A stretch of 64,000 bases of DNA from an uncultured Muribaculaceae bacterium (GTDB lineage: Bacteria > Bacteroidota > Bacteroidia > Bacteroidales > Muribaculaceae). The stretch spans positions 182,110 to 246,109 of the forward strand of contig CAJTME010000004.1 of NCBI GenBank assembly GCA_910577315.1. Reading direction: 5' to 3'. Positions 26,194-34,943 of this stretch are shown here, piece by piece (position 1 is the first letter of the stretch; the number at the start of each line of letters is the position of its first letter). A program made the translations under genes and the position numbers. The notes below the pieces were generated by a model, which was given only the letters and a program-made list of their open reading frames with translations, searched no databases and was not told the origin of the DNA.

Positions 26194-26490
26194 TCACTCG
26201 CCGACAGCCGTAGCCTTATAACCGATTTTCTTGAACGCCTCAACCAGTTTTTCCTTGTTGGTCTTGGCCGGGTCGTAGGTTACGGTAACTTTCTGTGCCT
26301 TGAGGTCGGGAGTTATCTCGTTCACACCTTTTTCAAAGCGGATGTTAGTCTTGATTTTGTTCACGCAGTTCTGGCAGGTCATCTTCGGCACCACGGTAAA
26401 CACCACGGTTTCCTTAGCGTTTTCTTTCGCCGAAACGGCAGCACCGCCCAGTCCGAGGGCAAGCGCGAGAACAATTGCAACTTTTTTCAT
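26194..26490 (-). CDS. Exported heavy-metal-associated (HMA) domain protein
   Basis: A 98-residue protein. The start used here is the Met at 26490, which begins a clear signal peptide (MKKVAIVLALALGLGGAAVS); the frame is open six codons further. The mature part is one HMA ferredoxin-like domain with the metal-binding CxxC motif in KMTCQNCVNKI and the family ending EAFKKIGYKA. Copper is the commonest ligand of such domains, with mercury or zinc possible. It begins 14 bases after the stop of the TonB receptor, so the two are probably cotranscribed and may form a periplasmic metal relay. Confidence 0.87.
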   Translation of the reverse strand: MKKVAIVLALALGLGGAAVSAKENAKETVVFTVVPKMTCQNCVNKIKTNIRFEKGVNEITPDLKAQKVTVTYDPAKTNKEKLVEAFKKIGYKATAVGE

Positions 26491-26504
26491 ATTTTCAATA
26501 TTTA

Positions 26505-28520
26505 TCAAATATACTTAGTGAAATTATAACGGAAGCCCACATACACCATTGCTCCGTGCAGCGGTCCGTAAATCATTGTGGCGTCAAAATCCGGCCCCCA
26601 CGGGTTGGAAGCTCCTATTATTGGATTTGGTTGACGGAAGTTGGCGAGATTCTCACCACCTATATAAACAGCCCAGTGGCGGAAATTGCGCGTCACCTGT
26701 GCGTTAAGCTGCACAAAAGCCTTGTACTTCTCGTCCCACGACATCGCGCCGTCTGCCATGCGGTAAGGTGTCGGCATGCGACCGCCGCCATTGAGCGCAC
26801 ACGACACATCGACCTGCCACAAACCCATGTTCGGCGACCATCCGGCCGTGAACAGCGCCTTGTGACGCGAAATCAGAGGCTTCTGGCTGAGGCCGTGACC
26901 CGTATAGTCGGCCTTAACGTCAGTCAGACGCCATGCAGCCGAAAGGTTCAGTTCGCTCAGGGGGTCAAACGTCACCTCAAATTGCAGCGAATGGGAATAC
27001 GACCGCCCTTTCGACGAATACACATATGCGGCATGCGGATCCATGTCAAGATTCAGCATGAGCTGATCTGAAAACGTGGTGTAGTAATACTCTGCCGAGA
27101 GTCCGACTTTCTTGCCGGCGGGGTAAAAAGCCCATGCTGCCGAACCGCCGAAATTCCAGGCCGCCTCCCTCCTCAGGTTATCGGCGATGTCAAGGCGGCG
27201 CGACGAGGCCAGCATGTAGGAATATTCCGCCAACGGATGCGGCGAACGGTAGCCCTTGCCGGCCGACACATTGAAGCTTAGGTCACTCAGCGGTGTGTAC
27301 CTCACGTGCAGTCGCGGTGTGAACATTGCCCCGTATACATCGCTCCAGTCATATCGCACACCGCCCATGGCAACAAGTTTGTCATCCATATTGAAGGTGT
27401 ATTGGGCGTAGGCGCCGCCGACCGCTTCACGGTCGGTCTTGCGCAGGGGCGTCTGTTCGGCGGAAGAATCAAGCCGGTAATTGAACCTATAATAGTCATA
27501 GTTGAACGAAAGGCCTGTACTGAGGGCATGCAGGTCGTTCCATTTGCGCTCGAACATGAGCGACGCGTAGGCCTCGCGCTGGTCAACGTCGCACAGCCGC
27601 AATCCATATGTGGCATCCTGGTTGTGGGATGAGCCCGACAGAATCAACGCCACATTTCCGTCGTTGTCGCGGTCAAACATAAGGGCATTTTTTGTGAAGG
27701 CTTCCCATCGCTGGGTGTCTATGCGAATTTGGTAGAGGGGCATGGAATGGTCTGTCACGTGGTGCGTGTCCTGACCGCTTAGCCGCCGCTCACCTATATA
27801 TTTCACTGCGGCCTGGAAAACATAGTTCGTCCCGAGATAGGCCACGCGCGGCATCACCGCGAACTGCCTCACCCGCGGCACATCCACAAACCCATCATCA
27901 TTGCTGTCATGGGCCGTGAAACCGTTCTCGAAATGGGTGAGCACCCCGGCGCTCCATTTTTCACCGAAGTGCATGTTGCCGTCCACGTTAGCCTCGAGCT
28001 TGTTCATCATGTCGTAATACATGTTCACCGATACGGAGGGGTCGAGCTGAGGTTTTTTCATTTCCACATTAATCTGGCCCGTGATTGACTCATAGCCGTT
28101 TTTCACCGACGATGCGCCTTTCGACACCTGAATTGACTGCATCCACGGGCCGGCTATGTAGCCCAATCCGTAGGGAGCGGCAGCCCCCCTGAAATTAGGA
28201 ATGTTTTCGGTCAGCATCTGGACATATTGTCCTGACAGACCCAGCAGGCGGATTTGCCTCGCGCCCGTGGCCGCATCCGTATAATTGACATCGACCGACG
28301 GATTGGTCGAGAAACTTTCGCCGAGGTTACAGCATGCGGCCCTTTTCAGTTCCGATGCCGAGATGATTTCCGAATTGGACGCGCCGTGCAGCTTGCGCAC
28401 GCCTTTGGGAGTGGTGACCACCACCTCGTCTAATTCTTCATAAAGCGAATCCACCGCTTCTTGTGCCCAGGCCGGCATTGCTGCGGCAAGGGCAGGAATA
28501 AGCCATAATTTCATCTTCAT
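26505..28520 (-). CDS. TonB-dependent outer-membrane receptor paired with HMA protein
   Basis: A 671-residue receptor with a signal peptide ending near AWAQE (residue 20). The plug shows LDEVVVTTPKGVRKLHGASN (about 30-49), SFSTNPSVDVNYTDAATGAR and IQVSKGASSVKNGYESITGQ (about 129-148), the plug-barrel junction motif. The barrel ends AMVYVGFRYNFTKYI. There is no SusD partner. The downstream HMA protein suggests a copper or other transition-metal substrate; direct evidence is absent. The -7 promoter box lies only five bases before the ATG, and a second Met (residue 3) lies just inside. Confidence 0.9.
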   Translation of the reverse strand: MKMKLWLIPALAAAMPAWAQEAVDSLYEELDEVVVTTPKGVRKLHGASNSEIISASELKRAACCNLGESFSTNPSVDVNYTDAATGARQIRLLGLSGQYVQMLTENIPNFRGAAAPYGLGYIAGPWMQSIQVSKGASSVKNGYESITGQINVEMKKPQLDPSVSVNMYYDMMNKLEANVDGNMHFGEKWSAGVLTHFENGFTAHDSNDDGFVDVPRVRQFAVMPRVAYLGTNYVFQAAVKYIGERRLSGQDTHHVTDHSMPLYQIRIDTQRWEAFTKNALMFDRDNDGNVALILSGSSHNQDATYGLRLCDVDQREAYASLMFERKWNDLHALSTGLSFNYDYYRFNYRLDSSAEQTPLRKTDREAVGGAYAQYTFNMDDKLVAMGGVRYDWSDVYGAMFTPRLHVRYTPLSDLSFNVSAGKGYRSPHPLAEYSYMLASSRRLDIADNLRREAAWNFGGSAAWAFYPAGKKVGLSAEYYYTTFSDQLMLNLDMDPHAAYVYSSKGRSYSHSLQFEVTFDPLSELNLSAAWRLTDVKADYTGHGLSQKPLISRHKALFTAGWSPNMGLWQVDVSCALNGGGRMPTPYRMADGAMSWDEKYKAFVQLNAQVTRNFRHWAVYIGGENLANFRQPNPIIGASNPWGPDFDATMIYGPLHGAMVYVGFRYNFTKYI

Positions 28521-28525
28521 GAGTG

Positions 28526-28533
28526 CAAAGTTA
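28526..28533 (-). promoter_or_regulatory. -7 box TAACTTTG abutting the TonB receptor start
   Basis: The minus strand reads TAACTTTG at 28533-28526, followed by five bases and the ATG at 28520. With transcription starting a few bases after the box, the mRNA would have almost no leader. No clear -33 match is seen. Confidence 0.5.
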
Positions 28534-28569
28534 CATAATAAATTTAAAGATTACGCGTTAAATAATATT

Positions 28570-30552
28570 ATGAAATCCCGAAATATCCTGCACAGAATCG
28601 CCGCGATGGCTGTCGTGGGCGCAATGGCTGCGGGGGTTGCCGGCTGCGGCGGCGCGAAGCTTTCCACCGCCAACGAGCAGCTTGCCCGCGGCGAATACAG
28701 CGACGCAGCAAAGACTTACCGCAAAATATACAATAAGCTCACCAAGAAGGAAGAGCGTCCCCTCCGTGGCGAGGTGGCGGCGAAAATGGCCGAATGCCAC
28801 CGCCGTCTCAGCCAGTTCCAGCGTGCCGCCGCGGCCTACCAGAATGCGATACGCTATGAGTGGCCCGACACCATGGCCTACCTCCGCCTGGCCGAGATGC
28901 TCCATGCCTCGGGCCAATACGGCCAGGCCGTTAAGGCTTACGAGGAATACCTCTCGATGCGTCCTGAAAGCGCCGAAGCCAAAAATGGCCTGGCCGGCGC
29001 GCAGGTAGCTGCGAAAAAAGCCGGTGCCACACGATATGTCGTGCGCAAATCCGACCTTTTCAACTCGCCCCGCAGCGATTTCGGCCCTATGTTCGTCCCC
29101 GGCGAAACCGACCGCCTCTATTTCGCCACCACACGCGAGAAAGTCAACGGTCCCCGCAGCGAAATAACAGGCATGAAAAAAGGCGACATCTGGATGTCGT
29201 CGAAAGACGAGAAAGGCCTCTGGCAGCGTCCCGAGCCGGTTGAAGGAGAACTTAACACCGACATGGACGAGGGCATCATATCTTTCGCTCCTGACGGGAA
29301 CCTGATGTACCTCACCCGTGCGCGCCGCGAACCAAACTCGTCGACCACGGTCGAAATTTTCACATCCCAGCGTTCCGACGCCAAATGGAGCGCCCCGGTC
29401 AAGTTCGAGATTACCGGCGACACGCTCTCGGCCATGGGCCATCCGGCTGTCTCACCCGACGGCCAGTGGCTGTATTTCTCGTCCGACATGCCAGGCGGTT
29501 CGGGCGGACGAGACATCTGGCGCATAAACCTCACCCAGAAAATTGGCTCGCTTGAAAATCTCGGCGAATGGATCAACACCCCTGGCAACGAGATGTTCCC
29601 CTATGTCCGTACCGATTCCGTACTCTACTTTGCATCCGACGGCCATCCGGGCTACGGCGGTCTTGACCTTTTCCGCGCCGAGCTCAAGCCCTCGGGCGGC
29701 TGGGCCGTCACCAACATGGGCACTCCCATCAACTCGGCATCCGATGATTTTGGCATCACTTTCGGCGAGGGTGAAAGCGGATTTTTCACGTCAAACCGCA
29801 ACGACGCCCGTGGCTATGACGCAATATACTCGTTTGAGCTTCCCGAACTCAAAATAATGATTTCAGGCTGGGTACTCGACAAGGACGAGGAGCCGGTGCC
29901 CAATGCCGTGATTCGCATCGTCGGCAACGATGGCTCCAACCAAAAGCAGGTTGCACGCGATGACGGCTCATTCTCCTTTCCCCTCGAGCGTGGCGTCAGC
30001 TACGTAATGCTCGCCGGCGCCAAAGGCTATCTCAATGCCCGCCAGGAATTTACATCCGATACCGCCGAGGAGGACGCTGAATATGGCGTCGACTTCATCC
30101 TCGCCTCCATCACCAAGCCGGTTGTAATCGACAATATTTTCTACGACTTCGACAAAGCCACCCTCCGTCCCGAATCCAAGGAAGCTCTCGACGAGATGGT
30201 GCAGGTGCTCCGCGACAATCCCAATGTGACAATCGAGATGGCCTCCCACACCGACCGCAAGGGCACCGACGAGTACAACATCGACCTTTCGAGCCGTCGC
30301 GCCAAGTCGGTAATCGACTATCTCATCTCGCAGGGCATCGCGCCCGACCGCCTGCAATCGCAGGGCTACGGCGAATCGCGTCCCAAGACCATCACCAAGA
30401 AACTCGCCCGCGAATACCCTCAGTTCAACGAAGGCGATGTACTCACCGAGAAATACATTCTCGCCCTTGACGAGGAAAACCAGGAAGTTGCCGACCAGAT
30501 AAACCGTCGCACCGAGTTCCAGGTTCTCTCCATCGACTATAAGATGTATTGA
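28570..30552 (+). CDS. TPR / PD40 propeller / OmpA lipoprotein (PorE-like)
   Basis: A 660-residue lipoprotein; this ATG is chosen because it starts a signal with the lipobox VAGC (Cys26). In order: TPR helices (about 32-145), a PD40/WD40-like beta-propeller (about 160-425, with repeats such as SPDGQWLYFSSDMPGGSGGR and RTDSVLYFASDGHPGYGGLD), a carboxypeptidase-regulatory-like beta sandwich (about 430-510, ISGWVLDKDEEPVPNAVIRI) and an OmpA peptidoglycan-binding domain (about 520-660, FYDFDKATLRPESKEALDEM, then HTDRKGTDEYNIDLSSRRA). This is the layout of PorE, a type IX secretion lipoprotein of Porphyromonas, but Bacteroidales without that system also have such proteins. No other T9SS gene lies here. 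Confidence 0.85.
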   Translation: MKSRNILHRIAAMAVVGAMAAGVAGCGGAKLSTANEQLARGEYSDAAKTYRKIYNKLTKKEERPLRGEVAAKMAECHRRLSQFQRAAAAYQNAIRYEWPDTMAYLRLAEMLHASGQYGQAVKAYEEYLSMRPESAEAKNGLAGAQVAAKKAGATRYVVRKSDLFNSPRSDFGPMFVPGETDRLYFATTREKVNGPRSEITGMKKGDIWMSSKDEKGLWQRPEPVEGELNTDMDEGIISFAPDGNLMYLTRARREPNSSTTVEIFTSQRSDAKWSAPVKFEITGDTLSAMGHPAVSPDGQWLYFSSDMPGGSGGRDIWRINLTQKIGSLENLGEWINTPGNEMFPYVRTDSVLYFASDGHPGYGGLDLFRAELKPSGGWAVTNMGTPINSASDDFGITFGEGESGFFTSNRNDARGYDAIYSFELPELKIMISGWVLDKDEEPVPNAVIRIVGNDGSNQKQVARDDGSFSFPLERGVSYVMLAGAKGYLNARQEFTSDTAEEDAEYGVDFILASITKPVVIDNIFYDFDKATLRPESKEALDEMVQVLRDNPNVTIEMASHTDRKGTDEYNIDLSSRRAKSVIDYLISQGIAPDRLQSQGYGESRPKTITKKLAREYPQFNEGDVLTEKYILALDEENQEVADQINRRTEFQVLSIDYKMY

Positions 30553-30557
30553 TTGAC

Positions 30558-31388
30558 ATGACTTTCCGCACCGAAATCGGCACCATACCGTCATCATTCA
30601 AAATATCGCACGACGACCGCATCCTCCTGCTCGGCTCCTGCTTTGCCGACAACGTAGGTTCGCGTCTCGTGCGTGATGGCTTCAGCGCCACCCACAATCC
30701 GATGGGTCCGCTTTTCAATCCCGCCTCGATTGTGAACGTGCTAACCCGGGGCGGCCGCCCTTATTCCGCAGTGGACTTTGTGGAGCGCGACGGGATTTGG
30801 CACTGCCTCGACTTTGCGTCGCGCTACCGCGCCTCCTCTCCCGAGGACCTGGCGCAGATGGTCAATGACGATTACCTCGCCTTGTGGGATGCTTTCACCG
30901 CCGCAACCGTTATAATCATCACATTCGGCACTGACAAGGTTTATGAACATTCGGGCAAGATTGCCGGCAACTGCCATAAACTTCCTGCCGCTGAGTTTTC
31001 ATCCCGATTCCTGCAACTTGACGAGATTCGCAAATTGTGGGAATGGTTCAACCTTGACGGAGGTCACTGCATATTCACCCTCAGCCCTGTCAAATATCCC
31101 GGCGACGGACTTGCTCAAAGCTGCCTTTCAAAATCGAAGCTGCGCGTGGCAATCGACGCAATCTGCGCCTCGGGCAACTACGATTACTTCCCGGCCTACG
31201 AGATTGTCACCGAAGACCTCCGCGACTATCGTTTCTACGCTCCCGACATGAAACACCCGTCGGAAGTCGCCGTGGATTACATATACGAACACTTTGCACG
31301 GACATATTTCTCCAAAGAAACTATGGCGAAAGCCGACGCTTTCCGCAAGGAATATCTCCGCAGCCAACACCGACCCATACTGACATGA
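30558..31388 (+). CDS. GSCFA domain protein
   Basis: A 276-residue protein whose name-giving motif reads LLLGSCFADNVGSRL (about residues 25-39), an SGNH-hydrolase-like block I. FNPASIVNVL and the ending HPSEVAVDYIYEHFARTYFS are also family-typical. I see no signal peptide, so it is probably cytosolic. GSCFA genes commonly precede the fused murF-alr in Bacteroidota, as here, which suggests an unproven wall-related task. ATG at 30558 is used; a TTG overlapping the previous stop (30549) would add three residues. It overlaps murF-alr by four bases. Confidence 0.88.
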   Translation: MTFRTEIGTIPSSFKISHDDRILLLGSCFADNVGSRLVRDGFSATHNPMGPLFNPASIVNVLTRGGRPYSAVDFVERDGIWHCLDFASRYRASSPEDLAQMVNDDYLALWDAFTAATVIIITFGTDKVYEHSGKIAGNCHKLPAAEFSSRFLQLDEIRKLWEWFNLDGGHCIFTLSPVKYPGDGLAQSCLSKSKLRVAIDAICASGNYDYFPAYEIVTEDLRDYRFYAPDMKHPSEVAVDYIYEHFARTYFSKETMAKADAFRKEYLRSQHRPILT

Positions 31389-33748
31389 AATTTTCAATTT
31401 CCGAAATACAATCCATAACCGGCGCCGTGACATACGGCGCCGTCGATGCATCCGCCGTCATAAGTTCCTATCTGTTCGACAGCCGCTCCGTCGCAACCGG
31501 CGACCCCGCCGGCAGCCTGTTCTTCGCCCTCGTCACCGAGGCCGCAGACGGTCATGCCTTCATTCCGTCGCTTTACGCCGCCGGAGTGCGTGTTTTTGTG
31601 GTCGATCGCCTTCCCGAGCGGTGGAAATCCATGCCTGATGCGACATTTCTCAAAGTCGGCTCAGTGGCCGCAGCCCTCGACGCCCTCGCGCACGAAGCCC
31701 GCGGCCGCCTAAAGGGATCTGTCATAGGCATAACCGGCTCGGCAGGAAAGACCGTTGTAAAGGAAATGCTTTACCGCACCCTTGCCGATCACGGCCACTC
31801 GGTGTCCCGCAGTCCCCGCAGCTGGAACTCACGCATCGGTGTGCCGATGTCGCTTCTCGAGGCGTGTCCCGACGACGAATATGTAATCATCGAAGCCGGC
31901 ATCGACACCGTGGGTAACATGGCCTCCCTCGCCTCAATCATTGCTCCCGACCTGGGCATACTCACCTCAATAACCGATGCGCACGACCTCGGATTCGCAT
32001 CCCGCGAGCAGAAGATACGCGAAAAGGCCAAACTGTTTGCAGGCGCCTCGGCCATCGTCTATGACGACGCCACTCCCGGTGTCGGAAAAATACTTGCCGA
32101 CACATGCTCCGGAGCGAGACTGATACCCGTGTCATCCACTTCGGCGGTCGCCACTGACCGCGCCCTCGTGCGTTCGGCCATAAGGGTCCTCGGTGTAAAG
32201 GACGTGCTGCTTGACGAATCCATCGAGCCTGCCTCCAACCGCATTGACGTGCACGAAGGCGTTAACGATTGTGTGATGCTTCACGACGCCTTCACCCACG
32301 ACCTGCGCTCGCTGCGGTGGGCGCTCGACTTCATGAGCCGCCGTGCCACGTCAACCCGCACCAACACCCTTATCCTCTCTGACCTCTACAATCCGGCTCC
32401 CGACGATTATCGCGCTCTCGCAGCCCTACTCGACCGCTTCGGCATAACGCGCCTAATCGCAATCGGTCCCGACCTTGCCCGCAACCGCGATGTATTCAGT
32501 CCAGCCGTGACGGTCGAGAACCTATTGTCGACCCAGGACTTCCTGCGCGATTACGACATCAACCGGTTCTCATCCGAAACCATTCTGATTGCCGGCGAAC
32601 CCCTTGATGGATTCCGCCGCATAAAGGCTGCTCTCGAAAGTCCGCGCCACGACACCATCTTTGAGATAGACCTCGATGCTGTAGTACACAACTATAATTA
32701 TTACCGTTCGCTGCTGCGACCCGACACCGGGCTTATAGGTATGGTCAAGGCCTCGGCCTACGGTACCGGTGCGCTCGAGATTTCCAAGACCCTCCAGTCC
32801 CAGGGCGCGGCATATCTGGCTGTGGCTGTCGTTGACGAAGGTGTTGAGCTGCGTCGCGGAGGCATCACGATGCCAATAATGGTGCTCAACCCCGTCACAA
32901 CCAACTACACCGCTCTTTTCCGCTATCGGCTCGAGCCTTCGGTCTTCTCGCTGGACGAATTGCAAAAACTCGCTGCCGAAGCCGCCAAAGCCGGTGTCTC
33001 TGACTTCAAGATTCACATAAAACTCGACACGGGCATGCACCGCGTCGGCTTCACCGAAGACGAACTCCCGACACTCATCTCGGCTCTGAAACAGAACCCC
33101 TCGCTGCACGTCGCGTCTGTTTTCTCTCACCTCGCAACCGCCGACTGTCCCGATCAGGAGGAATATACCGGCATGCAGCTCGACACATTCCGGCGCGCTT
33201 CCGACCGCATACTCAGTTCGGTACCCTACCCAGTGAAACGCCATATCCTCAACACGGCAGGCATCATGACCCATCCCGAGCACCAGTACGACATGGTGCG
33301 CCTCGGCATCGGCCTCTATGGTGTCAGTCCGCTCGCCGAACAGTGCGGCGAGCTCCGTCCGGTCGCAACCCTGAAATCCACCATCATATCAATAAAACGC
33401 TGGCCGGCAGGCACCACGGTGGGATATGCTCGGCGCGGTGTACTTACCCGTCCGTCTGTCATTGCAACCGTTCCCATAGGCTATGCCGACGGACTTGACC
33501 GTCACCTCAGCCGTGGGGCTACCGACTTTATCGTCCGTGGCGTCAAATGCCCGACGGTAGGCAACATCTGCATGGATCAGTGCATGATTGACATCACCGA
33601 TGTGCCCGGAGCGCAGGTTGGCGACGATGTCGAGATTTTCGGCACACACATGCCCGTTGAGCGCGTCGCCGAAATCCTCGACACCATTCCCTACGAGCTC
33701 ATCGCATCCGTCTCGCCCCGCGTAAAACGAATCTACTTCCGCGAATGA
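31385..33748 (+). CDS. Bifunctional MurF ligase / alanine racemase
   Basis: A 787-residue fusion. Residues 1 to about 425 are a MurF-like UDP-MurNAc-tripeptide:D-Ala-D-Ala ligase: P-loop GITGSAGKTVVKEM (about 116), SPRSWNSRIGVPMSLLE (about 142) and a C-terminal domain without the full length of free-standing MurF. Residues about 430-787 are a PLP alanine racemase with the cofactor lysine in GMVKASAYGTGALEISK (about 454), HILNTAGIM (about 619) and the second-base tyrosine in GTTVGYARRGVLTRP (about 677). Together they make D-Ala for, and complete, the UDP-MurNAc-pentapeptide. This fusion is usual in Bacteroidota. Confidence 0.93.
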   Translation: MKFSISEIQSITGAVTYGAVDASAVISSYLFDSRSVATGDPAGSLFFALVTEAADGHAFIPSLYAAGVRVFVVDRLPERWKSMPDATFLKVGSVAAALDALAHEARGRLKGSVIGITGSAGKTVVKEMLYRTLADHGHSVSRSPRSWNSRIGVPMSLLEACPDDEYVIIEAGIDTVGNMASLASIIAPDLGILTSITDAHDLGFASREQKIREKAKLFAGASAIVYDDATPGVGKILADTCSGARLIPVSSTSAVATDRALVRSAIRVLGVKDVLLDESIEPASNRIDVHEGVNDCVMLHDAFTHDLRSLRWALDFMSRRATSTRTNTLILSDLYNPAPDDYRALAALLDRFGITRLIAIGPDLARNRDVFSPAVTVENLLSTQDFLRDYDINRFSSETILIAGEPLDGFRRIKAALESPRHDTIFEIDLDAVVHNYNYYRSLLRPDTGLIGMVKASAYGTGALEISKTLQSQGAAYLAVAVVDEGVELRRGGITMPIMVLNPVTTNYTALFRYRLEPSVFSLDELQKLAAEAAKAGVSDFKIHIKLDTGMHRVGFTEDELPTLISALKQNPSLHVASVFSHLATADCPDQEEYTGMQLDTFRRASDRILSSVPYPVKRHILNTAGIMTHPEHQYDMVRLGIGLYGVSPLAEQCGELRPVATLKSTIISIKRWPAGTTVGYARRGVLTRPSVIATVPIGYADGLDRHLSRGATDFIVRGVKCPTVGNICMDQCMIDITDVPGAQVGDDVEIFGTHMPVERVAEILDTIPYELIASVSPRVKRIYFRE

Positions 33749-33773
33749 TGGGAGCGCGTTGAAAAAAATTTCG

Positions 33774-33781
33774 TAATTTTG
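33774..33781 (+). promoter_or_regulatory. Possible -7 box TAATTTTG before tgt
   Basis: Matches TAnnTTTG, 31 bases before the tgt ATG, in the 64-base gap after murF-alr. The -33 region is not recognisable. Confidence 0.45.
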
Positions 33782-33812
33782 CACTCCCGTTAATAACCCC
33801 ACACGTTTTGCA

Positions 33813-34943
33813 ATGGATTTCAAACTCATAAAAGAAGCTGAAGGCTCAAAAGCCCGTGCCGGCCTAATCACGACCGACCACGGCACCATAGAAACCCCCA
33901 TCTTCATGCCCGTCGGCACCCTTGGCGCCGTGAAAGGCGTCCACATGCACGAACTGCGCGACGACATAAAGGCCCAGATTATCCTGGGCAACACATATCA
34001 CCTCTACCTCCGTCCCGGCATGGACATCATCAGCCGGGCCGGAGGCCTGCACAAATTCAACGGATGGGACCGTCCTATTCTCACCGACAGCGGCGGCTTT
34101 CAGGTGTTCTCACTCAGCGCCAACCGCAAGCTCACCGAAGAAGGCGCCCACTTCCGCAGCCATATCGACGGCTCGAAGCACCTATTCACCCCTGAGAAAG
34201 TGGTGGACATCCAGCGCATGATTGGCTCTGACATCATGATGGCCCTCGACGAATGTCCTCCTGGCACCTCAGATTATACTTACGCTAAAAAATCGCTCGA
34301 ACTCACCAAGCGCTGGCTACTGCGTGGCTGGAACCATTTCCGTTCCACCACCCCGCTCTACGGCCACAGCCAGGCATTTTTCCCCATAGTTCAGGGATGT
34401 ACGTTTGCCGATTTGCGCCGCGACTCGGCAAAATTCGTCGCCGATCTCGGCGCCGAGGGCAACGCAATCGGCGGACTTGCCGTCGGCGAGCCCACCGAAG
34501 TCATGTACGACATGATTGAAGTCTGCAACGAGATTCTTCCCGCCGACCGCCCCCGCTACCTCATGGGTGTCGGCACTCCCGCCAACATACTTGAGGCCAT
34601 CGACCGGGGCGTCGACATGATGGACTGCGTGATGCCGACCCGCAACGGACGCAACGGCATGCTGTTCACTCCCGAGGGAACCATGAACATGCGCAACCTC
34701 AAGTGGGCCGACGATTTCAGCCCGATATGGGAGGACAGCCCCTGCATGGTCGACCGCGTATATTCACGCGCCTACCTGCGCCACCTGTTCATCTCACAGG
34801 AACTCCTTGCCATGCAGATTGCCTCAATCCACAACCTCGCCTTCTACCTGTGGCTCGTGGGAGAAGCGCGCCGCCACATCCTCGACGGCACCTTTGCGAC
34901 CTGGAAAGCCGACATGGTCGAAAAACTTCAACGCCGCCTCTGA
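33813..34943 (+). CDS. tgt: tRNA-guanine(34) transglycosylase (queuine tRNA-ribosyltransferase)
   Basis: A 376-residue enzyme that exchanges guanine 34 of GUN-anticodon tRNAs for the queuosine precursor preQ1. Signatures: FMPVGTLGAVKGV (about 31-43), the active-site region LTDSGGFQVFSLS (about 90-102), the proton-shuttling ALDECPPG (about 144), GGLAVGEP (about 221) and the nucleophile aspartate region RGVDMMDCVMPTRNGRNG (about 265-282). The usual four zinc ligands would be expected at the C-terminus, but the visible C-terminal segment has only a trace of them (no CxCxxC seen), which I cannot resolve by eye. The stop overlaps the next gene (TGATG). Confidence 0.94.
   Translation: MDFKLIKEAEGSKARAGLITTDHGTIETPIFMPVGTLGAVKGVHMHELRDDIKAQIILGNTYHLYLRPGMDIISRAGGLHKFNGWDRPILTDSGGFQVFSLSANRKLTEEGAHFRSHIDGSKHLFTPEKVVDIQRMIGSDIMMALDECPPGTSDYTYAKKSLELTKRWLLRGWNHFRSTTPLYGHSQAFFPIVQGCTFADLRRDSAKFVADLGAEGNAIGGLAVGEPTEVMYDMIEVCNEILPADRPRYLMGVGTPANILEAIDRGVDMMDCVMPTRNGRNGMLFTPEGTMNMRNLKWADDFSPIWEDSPCMVDRVYSRAYLRHLFISQELLAMQIASIHNLAFYLWLVGEARRHILDGTFATWKADMVEKLQRRL

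Noticed and set aside
23237..28520. Polysaccharide utilisation locus
   Set aside because: Two TonB receptors are present but neither has a SusD partner, an N-terminal SusC-type extension, or glycoside hydrolases nearby.
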